DNA from: Venturia oleaginea
Lineage: Eukaryota; Ascomycota; Dothideomycetes; Venturiales; Venturiaceae
Length of the DNA: 64,000 nt
NCBI GenBank assembly: GCA_013176395.1
Contig: JABMLP010000012.1
Location: 372,001-436,000 of the forward strand
Direction of reading: 5' to 3'
The stretch's first letter is position 1, and each line of letters begins with the position of its first letter. The notes under the pieces were generated by a model that was not told where the DNA came from, did not search any database, and saw nothing but the letters and a program-made list of their open reading frames with translations. A program made the translations under genes and the position numbers. This document shows positions 43,711-54,465 of the stretch, piece by piece.

Positions 43711-44360
43711 GGTGAAGTATTGCAGTATAGCAAGATTCCGAATCCCGAAATATGTTGAAGATGGTGGAGGATCAATCGAAGCAGTGGACAGAGAGTATAA
43801 GTATGTGTAGGAAGAATTTTTCTCCTGTTCCATGGCTCAGATACCCGCGCACTACCAACGATTCGATTGCCAACAGAAAGATTGATAAGGTAGGTACCCA
43901 CACTAATGAAGCCATATTGACTCTAAGCCACCATGGAAAACAGACATCATGGTCTAGATAAGGGGAAATGCTCTCAATAATGAAAATTCCATGGAGCGCG
44001 GCTTGTTCTCTTGCAGAATTTTTGTCAAATTCGACACGCAGTCAGCAGTGATCCACCCGCTCCGTAGGCAGATATGAGCAGGAAATCCCCTCTCGCTGGA
44101 CACATGTAAAACGACCAAACTCTATGGGACTCTGACCACCAACCAGCAGAGACACGGGCTTGGCATGTACGTAGATATCGGCTTTGCCACAACCATAGTT
44201 TGGTGGACGGCGTTGTACTCCCAACGTAATGCACGCGGGGTCAACATGTATTGCGACGCATCAAGTTGACGGGAAAACTGCTACTCACACGTGTACAGTG
44301 TGTTGCCCAATTCTCTGCCCTGAACGACATTCTATGATACGTCTAACCCAGTCAATCGAG

Positions 44361-44426
44361 GATCGACATTGATAAATTTCTGGCAGTTTTAGTTTCGAGG
44401 ATTGCCAGAGGTTTATCGATTTTGAA
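44361..44426. repeat. Hairpin repeat family, copy in the 3' flank of the C2/SMP gene
   Basis: The left arm GACATTGATAAATTTCTGGC and the right arm GCCAGAGGTTTATCGATTTT pair around a loop of about 20 nt. Arms differ from each other at a few sites only. Confidence 0.8.
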
Positions 44427-44668
44427 ATAGAGTTGAGGGACTCCAAATTCAACGGTTCCTTCGGTAGGTAGCGAGATACTCAGAGGGCACAGAATTGAAG
44501 ACACCACGTGTTGCTCATAAGTTGGTACACGAACAGAGATAATGTGAGCTGATAGGTATAATGCAAGCAATACTGTACACACGTTGCACAGTGGCTTCAT
44601 CAATTCAGTGGCCCTCTAGCCTCCAGGAATTACGACATCGTCTTTGGACTTCAATTCTACAACCCTGA

Positions 44669-44734
44669 AATCGATATTGATAAACTTCTGGCGACCTTAA
44701 GAAACGACTTCGCCAGAAATTTATCGATACCGAT
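44669..44734. repeat. Hairpin repeat family, second copy in the 3' flank of the C2/SMP gene
   Basis: Arms TCGATATTGATAAACTTCTG and CAGAAATTTATCGATACCGA pair around a loop centred near 44702. The sequence is close to the intronic copies. Confidence 0.8.
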
Positions 44735-44899
44735 CCTGAGTTCAAGATGATAATATCAGTTTAGCTATACCTTGAGGGACAATGATTCGATGAAGCTACT
44801 GTGCATTAGACAGACTCCTCGCTCGCAAAGAACAGCAGAAAACAAAAACAAATCGCTGTCGTGCCTGGCGTTCGATATTCATACTGTGTACTCCTAGTT

Positions 44900-47800
44900 T
44901 CAAACCTCTGCGCATTACGTTAGAGTTATGACTTCAACAAGGAAGTCAAAGTGGTCGGGATGTGCAAGATTAGCTCTCATACACAACTCCTTCAGCCTCG
45001 GATCTGCTTCGATAGATTCTTGACACCACTCAAGATTGAGAATGCCAGAAATTTATCAAAATCCGATCTCGGATTGAGGCATGTTGACATGAGAGAGTCG
45101 CTCGGTTTGTAGAAACACAGGAGTCATTGTACAAGTATGGAAAAAAAAAACATACCTGTCTCGACACCAGGCTGGCGACCGTCTAGCCCACCGGTAACCC
45201 TACTCTTCAACTTCTTCAATCCGATCTTTCCTTCGTCTATGGCGAACTTGGCATTTCTGGCGGGCTTCCACTGCATCAGACCACGATGTTTCCTCTGTTC
45301 AGTGCGCCTGTTCTGTTGGTTATCCACCTTACCAGTACTAGCATGGCCAGATGAAGTGGTGTCAATCGTGCTTGCGGTTGCACCGTCCAAACTGGCGTAC
45401 CCGCGAGTTTCATTACTCCCAGAAATCCGGCCTGCATTGCTGGCGTTTCCTGCGTTTTTGATGCCCAAGTCTGCATCGCTGCTATTGCTGCTGGTATCAT
45501 CATTCGAGTCGTCATCCGAACTGGGGTTGTTTGGGTCGTGCAATGGCTCTCGGTGCTTTCATACGGGTTAGCTGATTGTATTCTTCCATCTTTATGAAAG
45601 TGTTATTTGAGCAGGTAGCGCTGAAAGTGAGATCAATATCGATAAATTTCTGGCAAGATTCGAAATCGAGATTGCCAGAAATATATCGATATCATTCTCA
45701 CGTCAATGGATCTCAAACAAATTGGGACATTGGAGAGGAGAGTGATGAACCTACATTCCTCTTTGCCTTGGAATCAACATAATCTTTGGGATTCTCGCCG
45801 AATGCTCCTGACCAGTCAGTGCCGGTCTTAGTCAGCCACTTCTTCTTCTCCTCTTCATTCTCAGCCTTAAGAATATCGCGACCCTCAGTCAAACTCTCCT
45901 CGTGAAGCTGTTGAAGAACATCTGTCCGCTGGTTAGTTTCCCTGAAGAACACGGAGGTGCCATTTGCTTGGCAGATGGTGACTAGAACATCGATATTGAT
46001 AAATTTCTGGCAACCCCAAGTTGGAATCTTGTCACAAATTTATCGATATCAATCTCGCATTAGAAGTCGTCAAACGAAATAAATGATTGGAGGGGAAGAA
46101 ATGCAGAAACCCACCTGGCACCTCTTTATCGACCTTGTGTCCTCTCACGCCCTCAGCGAGACATGCCTCCCAGGTTTCGTACGTCTCGCGGCTGTCGTTG
46201 TCCGAAATAAAAGCCTTGTGACTGTTATCAGTACCGGCCTTGAAACGTGCGCGGAACTGTAGACGCCCGATTTCCTGTAAATCCTCAATACCGACTTCGT
46301 TCTTACAATTCGCTTCTGTAATGTAGTTCTGAGTAATCCTAGCTGGGGCGCTAGTCTGCCATATTGGTATGTCAATGGGAGTTTCCTCGTTGTCGATCAG
46401 GTGATGCAGCCAAATAACAGCGTATGCCACAGCTTTTCGCTTTCCAGCGGCATGAAACTCGAACACCAGTGGTGAGCGGTAGCGATACTTGACGGGCATG
46501 CGGATAGCCTTCTTGGCGCCCTCGCTTTCGAGATTCCAATATTGACCTGTTCCATCTTCAAGTAAATGGCAAGAAGTGCGTCCCAGCTTGCCGACACTGC
46601 CCCCAGTCCTTAGCTTGAGCTTTGCATTAGTAGTGGATCGAGTGGCTGTGATGCGATCAGACATGAACTCCACGGTTCCTACGTCCCAGCCTAACATATT
46701 AGGAGGTAGGCGTGTTTCGATGCTGCGGAACAGCAGTGAAATGCGAATGCGGCCGAATCCGATACCGCCATCAAGAGGATACCATCTTGTAACTTGTGAA
46801 CTCGTGTCAAGAACATCAGAGAGTTTAAGAGGCACAACACCGAGAACGGGGTCGTGTTCCCGATTGCGTTGGTCGCGAACGGTGACAGTGATGATTCCAG
46901 AGCGCCAGTCGCGTATAAAACGTTCCGTGCCGGCATTGAAGATAGGCTGGCTACTGACAGCCTTGGATCGTGTGCGGTAAACGAGTTCATCGTTGTACAG
47001 GATCGTACAGTAACTGACAGCAGGCGGATCAGTGATTGCGACCCACGATAGCTCACTCATAGTAAACCTCTTCAATGAACGATCAATATCGATAAAATTC
47101 TGGCGATCTAAATTTTGAATCTTGCCAGAAGTTTATCAACATCGATGCGGAATTGAGCATCAGATTTTCAAGAGAGTCAGTGAGCTTACCTGGTTGGAAG
47201 ATTTCCACCAGTCTCCTCCGTTGCTTCGCCTGATGGTTTGGCCGGTTCGTATTCACGGCCCTTTCGATTACCTTCGCTGCCTTTGATGTTTTCAAGCTCC
47301 AAGTTTACGATCTGGTGAACAATGATAGAGCAGACCCCGCTGGGCCACAACGGATCAGGTGGGGTATGCTGTACCGCATCATCAGTCTGCGTATTCGTCA
47401 CTCCTTTCTCGTCTTGAAGTTCAGGGTTGTTCTTGAGCGCATCTGGGAGTGCTTTATTCTGGCCGTCTGTACGCAGGGCACGTCGCAGTTGTGGTTTACC
47501 GAAGTAGCCCCTACCCCAGATGTTAGCTTTGCACAAGGTTCGTGAATAAGGGGAGACACTTACACTTCCCAGTGCAGCTCTCCTGGCATCTCAGATCCAT
47601 TGTCCATCCCTGCAAGTTTGGAGACTTGTGGGTACACTGTCCAACTGTTAGCCACCCTGTTCCGGCCTTTGAACATATTCACATTGCTTCCAAACAAGCA
47701 GATCGAAATCGAGCCTGCTAAATTCCTGGCAATCTTATTCTTCAAAATTGCTAGGATCTTAGCAAGCTCGATATCACTCAATAGTGCACAAAAGGAGCAG

Positions 47801-50241
47801 GATGGATATGAGCCTCTTACTCTTTCCAGGATGCTGAATCATCTTTTGCATCGAGAGCTCGATCTTTCCGACTATGTCGTCAGCAGAATGCCGATCAGAA
47901 TCCCACAACTCAACACTGAGATTTTCGTCTGCTTTAATCAGCTCAGGCGTGACCAATAGTGCAGTGGTTTCCTCCCAAATCGGGTTCAGATCGTCTGTGA
48001 TAACTCTTGTGCAGTACATCGGCTTTCCGTACTTGGAAAAAGAGAGAGTGATGTAGGGGTCAGATCCTCCGTGTTTGCTTCCACGCTTGTCTTGCTTGCT
48101 GAGTCCAACTGCACGATGAATACGGATCCATAGCACACCGAGAGCGTGTACGTCCTTTGTGATATCGTCTCCTTGAAGAATAGAACGAAGGTCGATCATC
48201 ATGCTCTTTGGAGCAACATACCTGGCGTGGTTAGTACTCTAGATAGGACATGCTACGTGGGAGCGAAGAAGGAGCCAGTTATTCATATGGCGGACACCCA
48301 AAAATCCTGCCCCTTTTCACTCACACCGGTAGGCTTGGAAGACAGTAATAACATACATGCTCGCGGCTGCGCCAATTGCATAATTGACAAAGTTAGAAAT
48401 CAAAGGCAGATTCAAGATGTTCACGCCCTTCTCGAGCATAGGTATACAGCCAGCCTGAACCTGTGGCACACCCATAAGAGTGAAGGTGACGTTCTTGAGG
48501 AACGGTGGCTCTGGAGTCATGTTTAACCGCAAGCGAACGGTTCCAACTAGCCCCTGGAGTTCGACGAAGATGGGAAGAGGTACGCCGAAAAGGCCTTTTA
48601 CTCCCAAGTAGAAGACAAGCTGCATGTGCATATTCCTAGCCTATCAGTGGTATTAGCGGCATTCTGAAAAGTATTCTCGATCGAAGTTGTAACTCAAGAC
48701 CCAGTCCTCCGATTCAAGATCTATATCGACAGAGTTCTGGCAGTCTTTTCATATCAATTTGCCAGGAATATATCAATGTAGACCTCTAATTGGAAGATTA
48801 TCAAGGGGTTCTGAGCTCTGACATGCAGAGACACGAGGGAGCAGTATTCTCTTACCTTATCAGAAGCGCTCTTTCCGGTAGGTTTCGCATGGTATGCAAA
48901 CGAGACTTCGAGATTGTAATAGTCGCCACCTTCCTCGTCCGCCGCTGCCTCTTGAGGGTCTTTTGTTTTCTTATTCTCTTCGTGAATTGCTTGCTTCATG
49001 TCACCCATATGGGAATCTGGCAAAGCTCGAAGACTAAGAATTCGGAGAGGATTGCTTCCTTGGTTGATTTCAGCGACACGGACCTATAGTTGCCATCAGT
49101 CCTTGAAAATGGTGTGTACTTCGTGTCTTTGAGGCTCTCAATAGCCCAGAACTGACATTTTCGATAATTCCTGGAACAGACGCCTGTTTTCGTGATTAAG
49201 TATTAGGCACCAGGTAGAGAGAATGGCCTTGAACTCACGACCATGACGTCCTCTAATACATCAGCTACAGATTGGAACATATCAGGATTAATTAGTCCCC
49301 ACACAATGCCCACGAGCGTATTGAGCCATTCGACTGATTCTGGGAGAAGATTGGCGGTGGCCTGATTTTGGCGTCAGTTGGAGTGCCAGAGGTCCAGTGT
49401 ACACTTACAGTCATGCCTCTCGCCCTCTCGCTTTCCCATTCTACTTCTCGTCCACTTCTAATAACTTCTTTCATCCATAACCAAATTCCACTGACCAAGC
49501 AAGCAGCCAATGGTACCAGACCCTTCAATGACCCTCCGAAGGATTTTCCAAGGACGATAATCGCGAGGCCTACGGCAATGCATACACCTCCAGCTTGCTT
49601 CTCAAGTCTAGCAAAAGTTGGTTCGTAGCTGACGGATGGAGTCGGGTGGAAGAGGATATTGGTCTTTTCGCCGTGAATTGGAACATCTGAAGTGCTGCCT
49701 TCTGCGATCGGGTCAGGGGGTGCCGTGATATCTTGCGCTTGTTTGTAATCAGGATTTGACTGTGATGGGTCGGTTTTGACTGGCTGTGCAGCTGTTAGGA
49801 CAAGTATATTTCCTTTTCTGTCAGAGTTGTTACTGTAGATTTTCCCAGGTTTGCATTCGGCACCGAGAGCTGGGAGAATTAGTATTGATTGTGCAACGCT
49901 ATAAGGATGGGTGGATTCACAATGGGATTGTCGACCAGGCCCAGGTTATCCTTGTGTGCATCTTCGATAACCACATCTTTCCCGGTCACCGGGTCGGTAA
50001 CAGTCTTCTGGCCTTCCTTCTGCGGCAGGGCATTCTTGTGTGGTGTTACGCCAGAGGAAGTTGCAGCTGCTGCAGCAGCAGTGGCATTCTTCTGCTGCCC
50101 TGCAATGATCCTCTGTTCCTCAATTTCAGCATCACGGTGCTTTTTGTCCCGATCGAGGTTTTCGAGGAACTTGTTGATAGTGGGGATTTTGTTTGTGCCA
50201 GAATAATGGGCGCCTGGGACAGTGGTTTGCTGTTCTGCCAT
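44900..50241 (-). CDS. C2/SMP-domain membrane protein, Mug190/tricalbin-like, with 12 introns
   Basis: Thirteen exons (complement 49921-50241, 49409-49783, 49239-49361, 49157-49183, 48856-49083, 48357-48640, 47821-48221, 47564-47636, 47190-47510, 46115-47067, 45755-45921, 45156-45555, 44900-44907) join to 1,226 aa plus stop. Every phase agrees. The N-terminus is polar (KFLENLDRDKKHRDAEIEEQ). Two adjacent membrane segments follow (GGVCIAVGLAIIVLGKSF, LVPLAACLVSGIWLWM). An SMP-type lipid-binding domain comes next (EWLNTLVGIVWGLINPDMFQ through FLKNVTFTLMGVPQVQAGCI). Then come C2 domains (RAVGLSKQDKRGSKHGGSDP, LSVELWDSDRHSADDIVGKI; later HDPVLGVVPLKLSDVLD) and a basic C-terminus. SMP plus C2 proteins tether the ER to the plasma membrane and move lipids; the specific role here is inferred. 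The 27-nt and 8-nt exons are unusual. Intron 1 (137 nt) is the least certain junction. Six introns hold hairpin repeats. Confidence 0.85.
45001..45069. repeat. Hairpin repeat family, copy in intron 12 of the C2/SMP gene
   Basis: Right arm GCCAGAAATTTATCAAAATC. The left arm GATCTGCTTCGATAGATTCT is partly decayed. It lies inside the 248-nt intron 44908-45155, near the middle. Confidence 0.75.
45629..45699. repeat. Hairpin repeat family, best-preserved copy, intron 11
   Basis: This is a near-perfect 71-bp palindrome beginning GAGATCAATATCGATAAATT and ending with its complement near 45699. It is inside the 199-nt intron 45556-45754, over 50 nt from either splice site. Confidence 0.88.
45990..46050. 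repeat. Hairpin repeat family, copy in intron 10
   Basis: Arms TCGATATTGATAAATTTCTG and CACAAATTTATCGATATCAA pair with few mismatches. Intron 45922-46114 is 193 nt. Confidence 0.85.
47080..47147. repeat. Hairpin repeat family, copy in intron 9
   Basis: Arms CGATCAATATCGATAAAATT and CCAGAAGTTTATCAACATCG. The intron (47068-47189) is only 122 nt, so the repeat makes up over half of it. On the transcribed strand it ends about 12 nt before the acceptor. Confidence 0.85.
47701..47774. repeat. Hairpin repeat family, divergent copy with matching arms, intron 7
   Basis: Left arm GATCGAAATCGAGCCTGCTA and right arm TAGCAAGCTCGATATC still pair. Both differ from the family core in the same way (GCTAA in place of GATAA). 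Intron 47637-47820 is 184 nt. Confidence 0.75.
48717..48785. repeat. Hairpin repeat family, copy in intron 5
   Basis: Arms AGATCTATATCGACAGAGTT and GCCAGGAATATATCAATGTA pair with several mismatches. Intron 48641-48855 is 215 nt. Confidence 0.78.
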
Positions 50242-51117
50242 GTTGCCCAGCTGCTGCTAAGTATGAGGAGAGGGTTGCAGAAGCTGAGCAGGAGGAATTG
50301 GACAGGAAAAGAGAGGGGGGGGGAGGAATTGAGGGTGTTAAGCAAGCTGCAGACTCGAAAAAGTTACGCGTCCAGGGCGGAACTAGGTGTGCAAGATGGC
50401 CGGAGTCTGGGGTTGGATGGTGCTTCTTGACGGCTGGCTCTACGTCATCGCTCATCGCTCCAAACGGAAATCTAGCCGGAGTTGGGGCTGGAAAGTGGGC
50501 TGAGTGCTGACACAGGAGATACTGGCCTTTGGAATTGATCCTCTGTGTAACGACGGTGGCTACCCAAGACAAAACCAAGTAAAGGCGTGTGTAGTATTGC
50601 TAATTCTCGACGCGGAAAATGCCATGATTGACCGACCACTCGACCCTTGGAAGCGCCTGCCCTCCTGCATCCTCCGAGTCAACTTCAAGCCTGTCTCAAC
50701 CGTGAAAAGGATCATGTTGGAATTCATTAGCAATAAGGAGAGAGATAGCATCATGTGTTACCATATGCCACCCAGTTGGGCCACTGGCCTCTCTTCAACC
50801 TCACCCTATCTAATAGTAATTCACCTACCAGGCCATGAAGAGTGGTTACACCGCACGCGTACCGGGTCTCAACAGCCGCTATGTCTAAAAGGCTTCATTG
50901 TGCAGTATCTGGATTTGCATCCAGTCTGGCCTTTGATTCTCAAGCAATGGATTTGAAGTGAAAAATGATGAAGAAGGGTGATTCTAACGCGTCCAAGTGC
51001 TGCTAGAGATTCCCCTATACGCGACTTTCTGTCTAAGCGCCCATTTCGGAACTCCCCTCGGAAGTCGTCGATTCAACAGCCTGTATCACCAAAAACCTTC
51101 TCTCTTTCCCCAAAACA
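50242..51117. other. Divergent upstream region of the C2/SMP and deacetylase genes
   Basis: An 876-bp region between two genes read in opposite directions. A G9 run lies near 50317-50326. Open frames at 50132-50578 and 50504-50956 lack recognisable content and are rejected as genes. The C/A-rich leader just before 51118 is typical of a fungal 5' UTR. Confidence 0.5.
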
Positions 51118-52658
51118 ATGCCCGGCTACTTCACCACCTTCACAAACTGCCGCGTCTGTAGGAACGGTCAACTCATCGAAGGCGAACGCTTCGTCATCTC
51201 AGAAGATTCGGGCTTAATCCTCGAATCAACCGGTTTCATCGGCGGCGAGATTGTCGATTTGGAAGATGCCATTATCGCTCCGGGTTTTCTCGAGTTGCAT
51301 ACGAATGGTGTGAATGGATTTCATTTCACCCATTATGAGGATGACGAGCAGTATGCGGGAAAGTTGGAGGAGACGGCGAGGTTTTATGTGACCAAGGGGA
51401 TTACTTCTTTTTGGGCTACGATACCGACGGTGTCGAGTGAGAAGTATAAACAGGTATGATGATGCTTTCTTTTGGGTCACTCTACTTTTAGTCACTCTAC
51501 TTTAGTCACTCTACTTTTAGTCACTCTACTTTTATACAATCCAATTTCTTGTTACATGTCTTGATCCTACATTTTCCAGTTTCCAGATCGAGTAATCGCT
51601 TCTACAGCCCAATCTCTTACATTTCGTATTCAAGATGCATTTTCACTTCTACCCAAAAGGAAATTTCATAATCTGCTGAGTCTTGCTACATGATCTCATA
51701 AATCAGATCACCACATAAAATGCTACAACCTCACGGGAAATAAGAGAAGAACAACACTAACCACAACCACCATCAGATCCTCCCAGCACTCACCCCTCGC
51801 GCCCACGATTCCGCCGCCTCCCTCCTAGGCTGCCACGCAGAAGGACCCTACTTGCACCCATCAAAACACGGCGCCCACTCTCCAGAACTTTTCCAAGAAC
51901 CCTCCACGTCCCTAACCTCCGTCTACGGCCCCTCCCTCTCAAACCTAAAACTCGTAACCGTAGCCCCAGAACTCGATCTCTCCTCCCCATTAATCGGCAC
52001 CCTAACATCCCAATCCATCCGCGTCTCTCTAGGCCACTCCTCCGCAGCCTTCGAACAGGGAAAGAATGCCCTAAGCTTCGGAGCAAATTGCTTAACGCAC
52101 ACGATGAATTGTATGCCGCCTTTACACCATCGGAATCCGGGATTGGCCGGTTTGATCACGTTGCCGGAAAATGGAGAAGAGGAAGAAGGTGTGAAACCCC
52201 CTTACTATTCTATCTTGGCGGATGGGATCCACGTCCATCCAACAGTAGCAACGCTTCTTTACCGCGCTGCACCACAAAGAGCTATTCTCATCTCCGATTC
52301 TATTGAACTTGCTGGGCTGCCTGATGGTACATACCCAGGCAACGCACAAATCCACGGGAACCAAGTTAAAACGGGTGCTTTGGCGACGATCGAGGGAACA
52401 GATACGCTTATTGGCGCTGTGAGTACGGTGGATGAAGCTGTTAAAAATTTGATAAAATGGAGTGGATGTAATGTTGCCGAAGCCGTTAGATGTGTGACGG
52501 AGAATGTGGCCGGTATGATGGGAGTCTTGGACAGGGGTGTTCTTGCTGAAGGGCGGAGAGGAGATTTCGTGGTGCTAAATGATGAGGGCACGGTTTTGGA
52601 GACGTGGGTTGCTGGGAAGCAGGTTTGGCGGTGTGAAGGGAGGGAGGCTCATTATTGA
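51118..52658 (+). CDS. N-acetylglucosamine-6-phosphate deacetylase
   Basis: Exons 51118-51453 and 51777-52658 give 405 aa. The enzyme removes the acetyl group from GlcNAc-6-phosphate to form glucosamine-6-phosphate in GlcNAc/chitin catabolism in the cytosol. Family residues are present in order. They are LEDAIIAPGFLELHTNGVNG, HAEGPYLHPSKHGAH (metal-ligand Glu), VSLGHSSAAF (His), NCLTHTMNCMPPLHHRNPG (His), YYSILADGIHVHP (substrate-binding His) and LISDSIELAG (catalytic Asp). The usual length is about 400. The 323-nt intron is long for this genome and contains tandem repeats. No other GlcNAc-catabolism gene (kinase, deaminase) is next to it, so the clustered nag locus of some fungi is not seen here. 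Confidence 0.9.
51476..51534 (+). repeat. Tandem repeat in the deacetylase intron
   Basis: Four copies of a 14-15 nt unit close to GTCACTCTACTTTTA lie near the donor side of the 323-nt intron. The tract accounts for part of its extra length. Confidence 0.85.
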
Positions 52659-53346
52659 TGTAATTTTGCGAAGAAAGAGAGAAACGACCAAGTATTCCAT
52701 GTCACAACAGTCGACAGTCGACAGTCAAAAAGAAACCCGCTGAGGGATTGATCTTGCTCGTCAACGAAAGCACTAAACCGACCCTCCCCAAGCCGCAACG
52801 AAATCCTTCAATCACTCACTCCTCTCCATCCAACTCATCGTTCTCGGCTACATCTTCGTTAGCTAAATCCGTGACAATCTCTCTTCCCTTTATTCCTGCT
52901 CCTATTACCAAGCTCGATCGAGACCTTCAGTGTTCTCGTTCGGCATATTGATGTCTAATCGACCCGATGATCTTGATCCGAAGTCCTCGATACCGTCTAC
53001 GCCACGTTTTCGACCACGTGTTCGACCAAGATTACTGAAGAATCAACCTTGCTCCGGAGGAAATCTAGAAATCTAAGCGTGCCATCGGAATGCCCACGGA
53101 TGTTCTTAGTCAATATTCCTGCTGCTGGTAATCTTGTTAGCAGGCTAGATAGCTCAAACCTTGGACCACATGGAAAGTGAAATAGCAAATGCATGCATCA
53201 TGCATAACCATACATACTCTAAATAGGTAAAGAGATATACCAATGGTCCAAAAACGAAAATGGTATATAACGCCGCCCGTGTACAAAGCATGCTGATGAT
53301 CCAAAAACACCTCGCAAACAGCACCAGCTTCTCAAATATAGACGAC
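52659..53346. other. Convergent 3' region of deacetylase and vam7
   Basis: No gene is supportable. A GTCGACA doublet lies near 52708-52724. The short frames are not recognisable. Confidence 0.5.
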
Positions 53347-54465
53347 CTAACGAATCTTCCCGATCCTATTCTTAGCAACCTTGATCTTGCCGTCAACTCT
53401 GTCGACATCTTGATCTAACATTTCTAGCAAAGTTTGCTGCTCAACCAATTCTTCATTGATAGCCAAGCCCATTTCTCTCATCTTCCTAACCACGCCACTT
53501 AGATCTTTAACGTCCGAGTCCTGAGCTTGCATGATCTCCTGTTGTAGAGCGAGAACCTGCTGATTATCCAGTTGTCTCGTCCGCTCCGTCTCTTTAGCTG
53601 GGGGACCACCCAGCACACGTCTTCCTCCAGTCGTGGGGCCAGAGGGAAAAGCACCAGGTATAGAGTTATTCGAGCGCATGGAGACATTGTCGCTATCCTT
53701 CCTTAGGGGCGTTGATTGACCCGCACCTCCATTCAGGCGACCACTGTGACTGACGAATGAATTCAGCACTCCTTCCAGACCCTCTCTTTCTTTCCTCGCT
53801 CTTCCTAGCAGATCCTTTCTCCGCCTAATCTCGCCTTCGCCTAGTTTATCTCCGCCCTTGCCAGCTTGTAATTGTGACAATCCGGAGTCTAACCTCAATA
53901 TCAGAGTGTGAGCTTTGACGAGCCATTTCTTCGCCTGCGCACTGGATTCATGTTGTTGTGTAGCCGTAGTAGCAGAATCCCGTTTGTTCAGTGCCATTCT
54001 AGCATTGTGCATGTGTGATTTCAAATCTGCGTGCAAATCAAGCCACTGCTGGCTACTCATCGAAGCCGGTCTTTCCGGTCCTAGCGCCTCCTCTTCTAAG
54101 GCACTCTTCGCTCTCTTCGTTGTGTCTTGAACAGTAAAGCCAAGGAATTTTTTGTAAGGCGCTGCGTTTCGCCATTTGGGATCTGGAGAGTCTTCTATGG
54201 CTTTGAGGTAGGCTTGAAGGCCTTGTCGACGGGATTCAGTAAGCTCTGGGCTATTGACCGTGCGGGAGAACCATGATTTTCCTGGTAATGTTCCAGGTGG
54301 TGCGCCGGCAGCATTGGTAAGTTCAGAATGCAAGGCGACGAAGTCTGAGTAGCGTTTCTGGAGCGTCAAGGTTCTCAGCGGTGTGCTTAGAGAGAGGTTA
54401 TAGATGGTGTAAGGTTTGGCATCGCCAGAAATAGTTGTTGTTGGGATTGTCAGCGTGTATGGCAT
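53347..54465 (-). CDS. vam7: Vam7-like PX and SNARE protein
   Basis: The ATG at 54465-54463 gives 372 aa. A PX domain occupies about residues 3-115 (the PI3P-binding region around LQKRYSDFVALHSELTNAAG, then PGTLPGKSWFSR). A polar linker follows. A SNARE/t-SNARE coiled coil lies at ~305-365 (QAQDSDVKDLSGVVRKMREM through LEMLDQDVDRVDGKIKVAKN), with the zero-layer Gln in the middle. There is no C-terminal membrane segment. This is the layout of Vam7, a soluble SNAP-25-like SNARE recruited to vacuoles by PX binding to PI3P. The frame extends upstream of the ATG to 54675, but the PX domain begins right at 54465 and family length agrees. Confidence 0.88.
   Translation of the reverse strand: MPYTLTIPTTTISGDAKPYTIYNLSLSTPLRTLTLQKRYSDFVALHSELTNAAGAPPGTLPGKSWFSRTVNSPELTESRRQGLQAYLKAIEDSPDPKWRNAAPYKKFLGFTVQDTTKRAKSALEEEALGPERPASMSSQQWLDLHADLKSHMHNARMALNKRDSATTATQQHESSAQAKKWLVKAHTLILRLDSGLSQLQAGKGGDKLGEGEIRRRKDLLGRARKEREGLEGVLNSFVSHSGRLNGGAGQSTPLRKDSDNVSMRSNNSIPGAFPSGPTTGGRRVLGGPPAKETERTRQLDNQQVLALQQEIMQAQDSDVKDLSGVVRKMREMGLAINEELVEQQTLLEMLDQDVDRVDGKIKVAKNRIGKIR

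Larger units (their letters stand above)
43711..44899. other. Region between the secreted-protein gene and the C2/SMP gene, with two hairpin repeats
   Basis: It holds the upstream region of the secreted-protein gene (high end side 43711) and the 3' flank of the C2/SMP gene. Two hairpin-family copies lie at 44361-44426 and 44669-44734. Minus-strand frames between them have no recognisable content. The copies could be part of unannotated introns in the C2/SMP 3' UTR. Confidence 0.5.

Noticed and set aside
50504..50956. 150-codon plus-strand frame before the deacetylase
   Set aside because: No domain, in a divergent promoter region, with unremarkable composition.
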